A stretch of 13,974 bases of DNA from an uncultured Amaricoccus sp. (GTDB lineage Bacteria; Pseudomonadota; Alphaproteobacteria; Rhodobacterales; Rhodobacteraceae). Location: contig NZ_CALLYO010000607.1 in NCBI RefSeq assembly GCF_937858865.1, forward strand, positions 1 through 13,974, given 5' to 3'. Positions 7,370 through 13,974 of the stretch are shown piece after piece; the stretch's first letter is position 1, and each line of letters begins with the position of its first letter. Below the pieces are notes generated by a model. That model was not told where the DNA came from, did not search any database, and saw nothing but the letters and a program-made list of their open reading frames with translations. The position numbers were made by a program, and so were the translations under genes.

Positions 7370-7491
7370 GGCATGCTCCTCCCGAGAGATCCCGATCCCG
7401 CTTCTACCCCCCCGGCCGCGGCTCCGTCCGGCCGATTCCGCCGCCGCAGCGTCCGCCGACGACACCCCGCCCGGCCGGGCCGCGCCTTCGC

Positions 7492-7520
7492 TTGCCTATC
7501 GGCCGGCCGCGCCCTATTCG
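7492..7520 (+). promoter_or_regulatory. Possible guaA promoter giving a near-leaderless transcript
   Basis: TTGCCT (7492-7497) and TATTCG (7515-7520) are exactly 17 nt apart in the 156-bp gap between divergent mttB and guaA. A start 6-7 nt after the -10 box would fall on or next to the guaA ATG at 7526. The match is moderate (about 4/6 for the -35 and 3/6 for the -10), so this is tentative. Confidence 0.25.
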
Positions 7521-7525
7521 GAGGC

Positions 7526-9088
7526 ATGTCGAACGCCCCCGATCACCAGCGCCTGCTCATCGTCGATTTCGGCAGCCAGGTCACCCAGCTGATCGCCCGC
7601 CGCCTGCGCGAGGCGCACATCTACTGCGAGATCCATCCCTACCAGAAGGTCGACGCCGCCTTCCTCGCCGCCTTCCGTCCGCAGGCCGTCATCCTCTCGG
7701 GCGGCCCGGCCAGCGTCACCGACCCGGACAGCCCGCGCGCGGCGCCCGGGATCTTCACCCTCGGCGTCCCCGTCCTCGGCATCTGCTACGGCCAGCAGAC
7801 GATGATGGCCCAGCTCGGCGGCCGTGTCGAAGCCGGCCACGCCGCCGAGTTCGGCCGCGCCTTCGTCACCCCCACCGACACCCGCGACCCGCTCTTCGCC
7901 GGCCTCTTCGAGACCGGCCGCGAGGAGGTCTGGATGAGCCACGGCGACCGCGTCACCGCGCTCGCCCCCGGCTTCTCCGTCATCGGCACCTCCCCCGGCG
8001 CTCCCTTCGCCATCACCGCCGACCCCGCGCGCCACTTCTACGCCGTCCAGTTCCATCCCGAGGTGCACCACACCCCGAACGGCAAGACGATCCTGAAGAA
8101 CTTCACCGACCTCGCGGGCTTCACCGGCGACTGGACCATGGCCGCCTACAAGGACCAGGCGATCGCGGCGATCCGTGCCCAGGTCGGCAAGGGCCGGGTC
8201 ATCTGCGGCCTCTCGGGCGGGGTCGATTCCTCCGTCGCCGCCGTCCTCATCCACGAGGCGATCGCCGAGCAGCTCACCTGCGTCTTTGTCGACACCGGCC
8301 TGATGCGGAAGGGCGAGGCGGAGGAGGTCGTCAGCCTGTTCCGCGACCACTACAACATCCCGCTCGTGCATGCCGACGAGAGCGAGCGGTTCCTCACCGC
8401 CCTCGAAGGCGTCGAGGACCCGGAGACGAAGCGCAAGACCATCGGGCGCCTGTTCATCGAGGTCTTCGAGCAGCACGCGAAGGAGGCTGGCAACGCCGAG
8501 TTCCTCGCCCAGGGCACCCTCTATCCCGACGTCATCGAGAGCGTGAGCTTCTCGGGCGGCCCCTCGGTCACCATCAAGAGCCACCACAACGTCGGCGGCC
8601 TCCCCGAGCGGATGCACCTCCGCCTGGTCGAGCCCCTGCGCGAGCTCTTCAAGGACGAGGTGCGCGCCCTCGGCCGCGAGCTCGGCCTGCCGGAGAGCTT
8701 CGTCGGCCGCCACCCCTTCCCCGGCCCCGGCCTCGCCATCCGCTGCCCGGGCGCCGTCACCCGCGAGAAGCTCGCCATCCTGCGCGAGGCCGATGCGGTC
8801 TATCTCGACCAGATTCGCCGCCACGGCCTCTACGACGCCATCTGGCAGGCCTTCGCCGTGCTGCTGCCGGTGCGCACCGTGGGCGTCATGGGCGACGGGC
8901 GGACCTACGATCATGTCTGCGCGCTCCGCGGCGTCACGTCAGTAGACGGGATGACCGCCGACTATTACCCTTTCAGCCACGAATTCCTGTCCGAGACAGC
9001 GACGAGAATTATCAACGAGGTCAAGGGGATCAACCGAGTTACCTACGACATCACCTCCAAGCCGCCCGGCACCATCGAGTGGGAATGA
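7526..9088 (+). CDS. guaA: GMP synthase (glutamine-hydrolysing)
   Basis: The 520-residue enzyme converts XMP to GMP with ATP and glutamine, the last step of guanine nucleotide synthesis. The N-terminal class I amidotransferase domain (about 10-195) shows [16 protein letters not shown], the nucleophile Cys87 in GICYGQQ, and His177/Glu179 in [10 protein letters not shown]. The ATP pyrophosphatase domain has the P-loop SGGVDSS (230-236). The C-terminal dimerisation domain contains [14 protein letters not shown] and ends with the invariant [15 protein letters not shown]. The length is normal. The ATG at 7526 is the only sensible start; ggagg precedes it, but only 1 nt away, which is unusually close. 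Codons from about 8939 to 9040 differ in style from the rest of the gene (see findings). Catalase follows after 37 bp on the same strand. Confidence 0.98.
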   Translation: MSNAPDHQRLLIVDFGSQVTQLIARRLREAHIYCEIHPYQKVDAAFLAAFRPQAVILSGGPASVTDPDSPRAAPGIFTLGVPVLGICYGQQTMMAQLGGRVEAGHAAEFGRAFVTPTDTRDPLFAGLFETGREEVWMSHGDRVTALAPGFSVIGTSPGAPFAITADPARHFYAVQFHPEVHHTPNGKTILKNFTDLAGFTGDWTMAAYKDQAIAAIRAQVGKGRVICGLSGGVDSSVAAVLIHEAIAEQLTCVFVDTGLMRKGEAEEVVSLFRDHYNIPLVHADESERFLTALEGVEDPETKRKTIGRLFIEVFEQHAKEAGNAEFLAQGTLYPDVIESVSFSGGPSVTIKSHHNVGGLPERMHLRLVEPLRELFKDEVRALGRELGLPESFVGRHPFPGPGLAIRCPGAVTREKLAILREADAVYLDQIRRHGLYDAIWQAFAVLLPVRTVGVMGDGRTYDHVCALRGVTSVDGMTADYYPFSHEFLSETATRIINEVKGINRVTYDITSKPPGTIEWE

Positions 9089-9125
9089 TTCCGCACCGGT
9101 GGCACCACTCCTGAGGAGAACCAGC

Positions 9126-10622
9126 ATGACCGACAAGTTCGATCCAGCCAATCCGTCGACCATGAGCACCGGAGCCCCGGTGCCGAGCGACCGCAACTCG
9201 CTGACCGTCGGGCCCGACGGCCCCGTCCTTCTGCACGACGTGCACTTCCTCGAGCAGATGGCTCACTTCAACCGCGAGAAGGTCCCCGAGCGACAGCCGC
9301 ACGCCAAGGGCGCCGGCGCCTTCGGCGTCCTGAAGGTGACGCACGACGTCTCCGCCTACACCCGCGCCGCGCTCTTCCAGTCCGGCGCCGAGACCCCCAT
9401 GCTCGCCCGCTTCTCGACCGTCGCCGGCGAGATGGGCAGCCCCGACACCTGGCGCGACGTCCGCGGCTTCTCGCTCAAGTTCTACACCAGCGAGGGCAAC
9501 TACGACCTCGTCGGGAACAACACGCCGATCTTCTTCGTGCGCGACCCGATGAAGTTCCCCCACTTCATCCGCAGCCAGAAGCGGCTCCCCGATTCCGGCC
9601 TGCGCGACAACCACATGCAGTGGGACTTCTGGACCAACAACCCCGAGACGGCGCACCAGGTCACCTACCTCATGGGCCCCCGCGGCCTGCCGCGCACCTG
9701 GCGCAACATGAACGGCTACGGCTCGCACACCTACATGTGGGTCAACGCCGCCGGCGAACGCTTCTGGGTCAAGTACCACTTCCACACCCGCCAGGGCATG
9801 GAGTTCTTTTCCAACGAGGAGGCGAAGGCGATGGCCGGCTCCGACGCCGACTTCCACCGCCGCGACCTCTTCGACGCCATCGCCCGGGGCGACTTCCCGT
9901 CGTGGGATCTCTCGGTTCAGATCATGCCCTACGCCGAGGCGGCGACCTATCGCTTCAACCCGTTCGACCTGACCAAGACCTGGTCGCACGACGACTATCC
10001 GCTGGTTCCGGTCGGCACGATGACGCTGAACCGCAATCCGGCCAACTTCTTCGCCGAGATCGAGCAGGCGGCCTTCTCGCCGGGCAACACCGTGCCGGGC
10101 ATCGGCCTCTCGCCGGACAAGATGCTGCTCGGCCGCGCCTTCGCCTACAACGACGCGCAGAGGAACCGCATCGGCGTCAACTTCAACCAGCTCCCGGTCA
10201 ACCAGCCGCGGGTGCCGGTCAACAGCTACCAGTTCGACGGCCACATGGCCTACCGTCACTCCGGCGCCGCCCCGACCTATGCGCCGAACAGCGGCGGCCG
10301 GTCCTGGGCCGACGAGACCGGCCCGGTGGCCGACGGCTGGGAGGCCGACGGCGCGCTCGTCCGCAGCGCCTACACGCTGCACCCGGAGGACGACGACTTC
10401 GGCCAGCCGGGCACGCTGGTGCGCGAGGTCTTCAGCGCCGCCGAGCGCGCCGGCCTCGTCGAGACGGTGGCCGGCTCGCTGATCGGCGCCGTGCGCGAAC
10501 CGGTGCTGAGCCGGGTCTTCGACTACTGGAAGAAGATCGACGCCGAGACCGGCCGCCGGATCGAGGAAACCGTCCGTGCCGGGGCGGCGCGCGAGCCCGT
10601 GGCCGGCATGAGCGAGGCCTGA
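9126..10622 (+). CDS. Monofunctional heme catalase, small-subunit type
   Basis: The 498-residue cytoplasmic enzyme splits hydrogen peroxide into water and oxygen. The distal histidine is His59 in [14 protein letters not shown], the distal asparagine lies in [20 protein letters not shown] (residues 131-132), and the heme ligand is Tyr341 in [33 protein letters not shown] (151-169) and [12 protein letters not shown] are further typical stretches. The length of about 500 fits small-subunit (clade 3-like) catalases rather than the 700-residue KatE type; katA is a plausible but unproven name. The ATG at 9126 has gaggag about 8 nt upstream. It lies 37 bp after guaA, so it may be read from the guaA promoter or from a promoter inside the guaA tail. 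No OxyR gene is adjacent. Confidence 0.97.
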   Translation: MTDKFDPANPSTMSTGAPVPSDRNSLTVGPDGPVLLHDVHFLEQMAHFNREKVPERQPHAKGAGAFGVLKVTHDVSAYTRAALFQSGAETPMLARFSTVAGEMGSPDTWRDVRGFSLKFYTSEGNYDLVGNNTPIFFVRDPMKFPHFIRSQKRLPDSGLRDNHMQWDFWTNNPETAHQVTYLMGPRGLPRTWRNMNGYGSHTYMWVNAAGERFWVKYHFHTRQGMEFFSNEEAKAMAGSDADFHRRDLFDAIARGDFPSWDLSVQIMPYAEAATYRFNPFDLTKTWSHDDYPLVPVGTMTLNRNPANFFAEIEQAAFSPGNTVPGIGLSPDKMLLGRAFAYNDAQRNRIGVNFNQLPVNQPRVPVNSYQFDGHMAYRHSGAAPTYAPNSGGRSWADETGPVADGWEADGALVRSAYTLHPEDDDFGQPGTLVREVFSAAERAGLVETVAGSLIGAVREPVLSRVFDYWKKIDAETGRRIEETVRAGAAREPVAGMSEA

Positions 10623-10628
10623 CGCGTC

Positions 10629-10652
10629 GGCCGGCCGGGCGACCGGCCGGCC
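10629..10652 (+). terminator. Perfect 10-bp hairpin with GCGA loop after catalase
   Basis: ggccggccgg (10629-10638) and ccggccggcc (10643-10652) pair perfectly around GCGA, a GNRA-type tetraloop. It starts 6 nt after the catalase stop and ends 22 nt before the tag start. No T-run follows. It probably limits read-through or protects the catalase mRNA end. Confidence 0.5.
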
Positions 10653-10674
10653 ATCCGATCCGACGGGGAAGAGC

Positions 10675-11241
10675 ATGGGCGAGCCGCCGCCGGACAGCCG
10701 CTGCACCTGGGCCGGGACCGACCCGCTGATGCAGATCTATCACGACACCGAGTGGGGTGTGCCCGAGCGCGACGCGCGCGCGCTCTGGGAGAAGCTCGTC
10801 CTCGACGGCTTCCAGGCCGGCCTCGCCTGGATCACCGTGCTGCGCAAGCGCGAGACCATGCGCGCGGCCTTCGCCGGCTTCGACCCGGCGGCGGTCGCGC
10901 GCTTCGGCGAGGCAGACGTCGCCCGCCTGCTCGCCGACCCCGGCATCATCCGCTCCCGCGCCAAGATCGATGCCGCGATCGGCGGTGCCCGCATCTATTG
11001 CGACATGGCCGAGCGCGGCGAGGATTTCGCCGCCTGGGCCTGGTCCTTCACCGACGGACGGCCGCTCCGCGGCGACGGCCGGAGCGTGCCGGCGAGCACC
11101 GCCCTCTCGGAGACGATCTCGAAAGACCTCAAGCGCCGCGGCTTCAAGTTCGTCGGTCCGACCATCGTCTACGCCTGGATGCAGGCCGTCGGCATCGTCA
11201 ACGACCACGCCGCCCACTGCTTCCGCCGCGAGGCGGTCTGA
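10675..11241 (+). CDS. tag: DNA-3-methyladenine glycosylase I
   Basis: The 188-residue base-excision repair enzyme removes 3-methyladenine from alkylated DNA. It matches E. coli Tag along its length: CTWAGTDPLMQIYHDTEWGVP at the N-terminus (10-30), GFQAGLAWITVLRKRE (45-60), PGIIRSRAKIDAAIGGAR (89-106) and RGFKFVGPTIVYAWMQA (155-171). The four zinc ligands are kept: Cys10, His23, His178 and Cys182, with the same H-x3-C spacing as E. coli His175/Cys179. The position of E. coli Glu38 is Asp here (LDGFQAG against LEGQQAG). The ATG at 10675 follows ggggaag with normal spacing. thpR begins 18 nt after its stop, so the two are probably co-transcribed. Confidence 0.96.
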   Translation: MGEPPPDSRCTWAGTDPLMQIYHDTEWGVPERDARALWEKLVLDGFQAGLAWITVLRKRETMRAAFAGFDPAAVARFGEADVARLLADPGIIRSRAKIDAAIGGARIYCDMAERGEDFAAWAWSFTDGRPLRGDGRSVPASTALSETISKDLKRRGFKFVGPTIVYAWMQAVGIVNDHAAHCFRREAV

Positions 11242-11259
11242 CCCGGGGCCCCGGCGCCC

Positions 11260-11832
11260 GTGCCCGACCAGCTCCCCTTCCCTGGCTTCCGGCCCGCTCC
11301 TACCACCGACCGCTTCCTCCTCGCCATCCGCCCGGACGCCGAGGCCGCGACGCAGGCCGTCGCACTGGCGCGCGACGTCGCGCAGGAACACGGCCTCACC
11401 GGTCCACCCATCCCGTGCGAGCGCCTGCACGTCTCGCTCTTCGGCCTCGCCCCGGCGCGACCGCTGGCGAAGCTCGTAGCGGCCGCCGGGGCCGCGATCG
11501 ACCCGCGCTGGCCGGCGTTCGACCTCGCCTTCGACCGGATGGCGAGCTTCGGCCGACGCAGCAACCGCCCCCTCGTCGTATTCGGCGACGACGGCTCGGG
11601 TGGCCTGCTGGACTTCGCCGAAGCGCTAGGCGACGCTCTGGAGGAGGCGGGACTGGCCCGGCCCCTGCCGCTCGCCTGGACCCCGCACATGACGCTCCTC
11701 TACGACCGCGTCCCGCTCCCCGAGCAGGCGATCGCCCCGATCGGCTGGCGCGTCCGCGAGATCGTGCTGCTGCGCAGCCTCGTCGGCCGGGGAAGGCATG
11801 TCCTCCTCGGCCGTTGGCCGCTGGCCGGCTGA
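11260..11832 (+). CDS. thpR: RNA 2',3'-cyclic phosphodiesterase (2'-5' RNA ligase family, 2H phosphoesterase)
   Basis: The 190-residue protein belongs to the 2H phosphoesterase superfamily, which opens 2',3'-cyclic phosphates on RNA ends and, in vitro, can join tRNA halves by 2'-5' bonds. Both catalytic H-x-S/T motifs are present: HVS in CERLHVSLFGLAP (about 57-59) and HMT in AWTPHMTLLYD (about 144-146). The N-terminus LPFPGFRPAPTTDRFLLAIRPD resembles alphaproteobacterial members. The start is a GTG at 11260; no ATG exists in frame before the first conserved strand, and the ribosome site is weak. It lies 18 nt after tag and probably depends on it for transcription and partly for translation. 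The natural RNA substrate of this family in bacteria is unsettled. Neighbouring tag and udgX suggest a nucleic-acid maintenance context. Confidence 0.9.
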   Translation: MPDQLPFPGFRPAPTTDRFLLAIRPDAEAATQAVALARDVAQEHGLTGPPIPCERLHVSLFGLAPARPLAKLVAAAGAAIDPRWPAFDLAFDRMASFGRRSNRPLVVFGDDGSGGLLDFAEALGDALEEAGLARPLPLAWTPHMTLLYDRVPLPEQAIAPIGWRVREIVLLRSLVGRGRHVLLGRWPLAG

Positions 11833-11895
11833 GCGTCTCGCCGGATCGCGCTCGCGGGTCCGCGCGTTGCGGAGATGGAGAGGGAGGAACCTGCC

Positions 11896-12507
11896 ATGCC
11901 CGAACAGAAGAGCCTCGCGCTCGACCCTGAGCCGCAGAGCCTCGAGGAGCTGAACCGCCTGATCGCCGCCGCCCCGCCGGTGGTCGAGGGCGGCACCCGC
12001 GCCGTCCTCGGCGAGGGGCCGGTCGGCGCGGCCATCGCCTTCGTCGGCGAGCAGCCGGGCGACCAGGAGGATCTGCAGGGCCGCCCCTTCGTCGGCCCGG
12101 CCGGGCAGATCTTCGACCGGGCGCTGGCCGAGGCCGGCATCAGGCGGGAGGACAGCTACGTCACCAACGCCGTCAAGCACTTCAAGTACGTCCAGCGCGG
12201 GAAGCGCCGGCTGCATCAGCGTCCGACCGCCGGCGAGGTGACGCACTACCGCTGGTGGCTGAAGCGGGAGCTCGACCTCGTCGGGCCGCGGGTCGTGGTG
12301 GCGCTCGGTGCCACGGCGGTCCTCGCGCTGGCCGGCAGGGCGCTGCCGATCAACGCCAACCGCGGGCCCGCGCGCTTCGACAACCGGCAGGGGTATATCA
12401 CCGTGCATCCCTCGTACCTGCTCCGCATCCCGGCGGAGGCGGAGAAGCGGAAGGCCTTTCTCGCCTTCCGCCGCGACCTCGAGCGGATTCGCGCGCTGGC
12501 CGCCTGA
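11896..12507 (+). CDS. udgX: UdgX-type uracil-DNA glycosylase
   Basis: The 203-residue protein belongs to the UdgX branch of the uracil-DNA glycosylases. UdgX excises uracil and becomes covalently fixed to the abasic sugar through a histidine of its KRRIH loop. Here the diagnostic motifs are GEQPGDQED (51-59), FVGPAGQIFDRAL (65-77), VTNAVKHFKYVQRGKRRLHQ (89-108) with His107 as the expected crosslinking residue, and HPSYLLRIP (171-179). Family-4 UDGs lack the KRRxH insertion, which separates this protein from them. The typical iron-sulfur cysteines of family-4 UDGs are not obvious; the sequence I read contains no cysteine. The ATG at 11896 follows gggagg at 8 nt; an ATG at 11875 is less well placed. 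It lies 63 bp after thpR on the same strand. Confidence 0.92.
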   Translation: MPEQKSLALDPEPQSLEELNRLIAAAPPVVEGGTRAVLGEGPVGAAIAFVGEQPGDQEDLQGRPFVGPAGQIFDRALAEAGIRREDSYVTNAVKHFKYVQRGKRRLHQRPTAGEVTHYRWWLKRELDLVGPRVVVALGATAVLALAGRALPINANRGPARFDNRQGYITVHPSYLLRIPAEAEKRKAFLAFRRDLERIRALAA

Positions 12508-12531
12508 GGGAAAGCGGCTTGCACCCGCGAG

Positions 12532-12561
12532 GCCGCCCGGCCAAGGTCTCGCCCGGGCGGC
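12532..12561 (+). terminator. Hairpin between udgX and hss
   Basis: A perfect 9-bp GC stem (12532-12540 with 12553-12561) closes a 12-nt loop, 24 nt after the udgX stop. It has no T-run. It may separate udgX and hss transcription, or it may sit in the hss leader. Confidence 0.3.
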
Positions 12562-12593
12562 GGGGCCCGGGGCGGAGACGAGGGGCGAAGGCG

Positions 12594-13974
12594 GTGACGA
12601 GCTATCCCAACCACGGGCGCATCGAGGGGCCCATCGTCATCATCGGCTTCGGCTCGATCGGGCGCGGCACGCTGCCGCTGATCGAGCGGCACTTCACCTA
12701 CGACCCGCATCAGGTCTACGTCATCGACCCGCTCGACGACCAGCGGACCTTCCTCGAGCAGCGGGGGGTGCACTTCATCCACCGGGCGGTGACGCCGGAG
12801 AACTACCGCGCGCTCCTCGGCCAGCTCTTTCCCGAGGGGCGGGGGTTCTGCGTGAACCTCTCGGTCGACACGAGCTCGCTCGAGCTGATGCGCTTCACGC
12901 GCGAGCTCGGCGTCCTCTACATCGACACCGTGGTCGAGCCGTGGAAGGGGCACTACTTCGACCTCTCGCTCGCCGACGCCGACCGCACCAACTACGCGCT
13001 GCGCGAGACGATGCGCAAGGAGAAGCGGGCGAACCCGGGCGGGCCGACGGCGGTCAGCTGCTCGGGGGCCAATCCGGGCATGGTCTCCTGGCTGCTCAAG
13101 GAGGCGCTGCTGCGGCTCGCGGCCGACCTCGGGCGCCCGGCGGAGGCGCCGAAGGACCGGCTCGGCTGGGCGCGGCTGATGCAGGGGCTGGGGGTCAAGG
13201 GGGTGCATATCGCCGAGCGCGACACCCAGGCCGGGCGCGACGCGAAGCCGATCGGCACCTTCGTCAACACCTGGTCGGCGGAGGGCTTCATCTCGGAGAG
13301 CTTCCAGCCGTCCGAGCTCGGCTGGGGCACGCACGAGCGCTGGTTCCCGCCCAACGGCCACCGCCAGGCGCAGGGCTGCAAGGCGGCGATCTATCTCGAC
13401 ACGCCCGGCATCCTCACCAAGGTGCACACCTGGACGCCGGCGGCGGGGCCGCAGTACGGCTATCTCGTCACCCACAACGAGGCGATCTCGATCGCCGACT
13501 ATTTCACCATAGGCGAGGGGGACGCGCCGGAATACCGGCCGACCTGCCACTATGCCTACCATCCCTGCGACCAGGCCGTGCTCAGCCTGCACGAGATGCT
13601 CGGCTCGGGGCGGGTGCAGGAGACGCTGAAGATCCTCGACGAGAACGAGATCCTCTGGGGGGCGGACGATCTCGGGGTGCTCCTCTACGGGCACGAGCGG
13701 AACGCGCTCTGGTACGGCTCGCGGCTCTCGATCCAGGAGGCGCGCGGGCTCGCGCCGTTCCAGAACGCCACGGGGCTGCAGGTGACGAGCGCGGTCCTCG
13801 CCGGCATGGCCTGGGCGCTCGCCAATCCGAAGGCCGGCATCGTCGAGACCGAGGAGATGGACCATGCCTTCTGCCTCGGCGTGCAGCGGCCCTACCTCGG
13901 CCGGATCGAGGCGCACTATACCGACTGGACCCCGATCTCGACCCGCTGGCCGCAGTTCGCCGAGGAGATCGACG
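12594..13974 (+). CDS. hss: Homospermidine synthase, truncated at the window end
   Basis: About 460 residues are visible of an enzyme that makes sym-homospermidine from two putrescines (or spermidine plus putrescine) using NAD+. The NAD motif is IVIIGFGSIGRG (14-25). Active-site residues reported for Blastochloris viridis HSS all reappear at a constant offset of two: Asp92 (SVDTSS), Glu115 (VVEPW), Asn160 (GANPGM), Glu208 (AERDTQ), Trp227 (VNTWSAEGF) and Glu235. Further typical stretches are PIGTFVNTW, ELGWGTHE and YLVTHNEAISIADYF. The start is a GTG at 12594 with agggg 8 nt upstream; the next in-frame ATG is too late. The family is about 475-480 residues, so only some 15-20 are missing. The frame is open to the last base. 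Homospermidine is the main polyamine in many alphaproteobacteria. Confidence 0.95.
   Translation, partial: MTSYPNHGRIEGPIVIIGFGSIGRGTLPLIERHFTYDPHQVYVIDPLDDQRTFLEQRGVHFIHRAVTPENYRALLGQLFPEGRGFCVNLSVDTSSLELMRFTRELGVLYIDTVVEPWKGHYFDLSLADADRTNYALRETMRKEKRANPGGPTAVSCSGANPGMVSWLLKEALLRLAADLGRPAEAPKDRLGWARLMQGLGVKGVHIAERDTQAGRDAKPIGTFVNTWSAEGFISESFQPSELGWGTHERWFPPNGHRQAQGCKAAIYLDTPGILTKVHTWTPAAGPQYGYLVTHNEAISIADYFTIGEGDAPEYRPTCHYAYHPCDQAVLSLHEMLGSGRVQETLKILDENEILWGADDLGVLLYGHERNALWYGSRLSIQEARGLAPFQNATGLQVTSAVLAGMAWALANPKAGIVETEEMDHAFCLGVQRPYLGRIEAHYTDWTPISTRWPQFAEEID

Noticed and set aside
7370..7465. 32-codon N-terminal extension of the MttB-family protein
   Set aside because: The ATG at 7369 has an aggag site at proper spacing, and the extension shows no conserved residues and would use up most of the divergent promoter gap.
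7469..7480. 12-bp palindrome gcccggccgggc between mttB and guaA
   Set aside because: Such short GC palindromes are expected by chance at this composition; there is no second copy or flanking signal to suggest an operator.
5630..7525. A long open frame that runs without a stop into guaA and would extend GMP synthase by over 600 residues
   Set aside because: It lies antisense to mttB, the translation is Arg/Pro/Ala low-complexity, and guaA has a standard N-terminus at 7526. It is a product of high GC with few stop codons.
9089..9125. Attachment site, integrase or island remains directly after guaA
   Set aside because: Only a 37-bp gap with a ribosome site is present before catalase; no integrase gene, direct repeat of the guaA end or tRNA fragment is visible in this window.

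Overview
The window is very GC-rich (roughly 70% or more by eye), with codons ending almost entirely in G or C. Its gene set points to a high-GC alphaproteobacterium, perhaps near Rhodospirillales or Rhizobiales: B12 late steps, a UgpB-type binding protein, a pyrrolysine-free MttB-family protein, bacterial homospermidine synthase and UdgX. This placement is inferred from gene content only. I see no tRNA, rRNA, CRISPR array, transposase, integrase or phage gene. Most of the window looks like ordinary chromosomal housekeeping and accessory metabolism.

Left part (1-4068). The window opens inside cbiB (+), whose product makes adenosylcobinamide phosphate. It converges on cobU (-), the kinase/guanylyltransferase for the next steps, so two consecutive late B12 genes lie tail to tail. 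An amidase-signature hydrolase (-) follows. It is divergent from a UbiH/VisC-type FAD monooxygenase (+), and the 95-bp gap between them holds a good sigma70-like promoter for the monooxygenase.

Middle (4069-9088). An orphan ugpB (+), with no permease or ATPase genes beside it, converges on an mttB-like methyltransferase gene (-). The 300-bp gap between them contains no gene I can support, but it is packed with inverted repeats. These include a perfect 40-bp palindrome just after ugpB and a two-tier hairpin just after mttB. mttB is divergent from guaA (+). The last part of guaA uses codons unlike the rest of the gene.

Right part (9089-13974). All genes lie on the + strand: a clade-3-type heme catalase, tag (3-methyladenine DNA glycosylase I), thpR (2H phosphoesterase / RNA cyclic phosphodiesterase), udgX (uracil-DNA glycosylase that can crosslink to DNA) and hss (homospermidine synthase, cut by the window end). 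tag and thpR are 18 nt apart, and udgX follows 63 nt later. This suggests a small nucleic-acid repair/processing cluster beside a peroxide-detoxifying enzyme.

I found no clear undescribed multi-gene system. The items most worth a second look are the tag-thpR-udgX cluster, the compositional break at the guaA 3' end (a known type of island integration site), the hairpin-dense ugpB/mttB gap, the in-frame 12-bp tandem repeat in cbiB, and the orphan state of ugpB and mttB.
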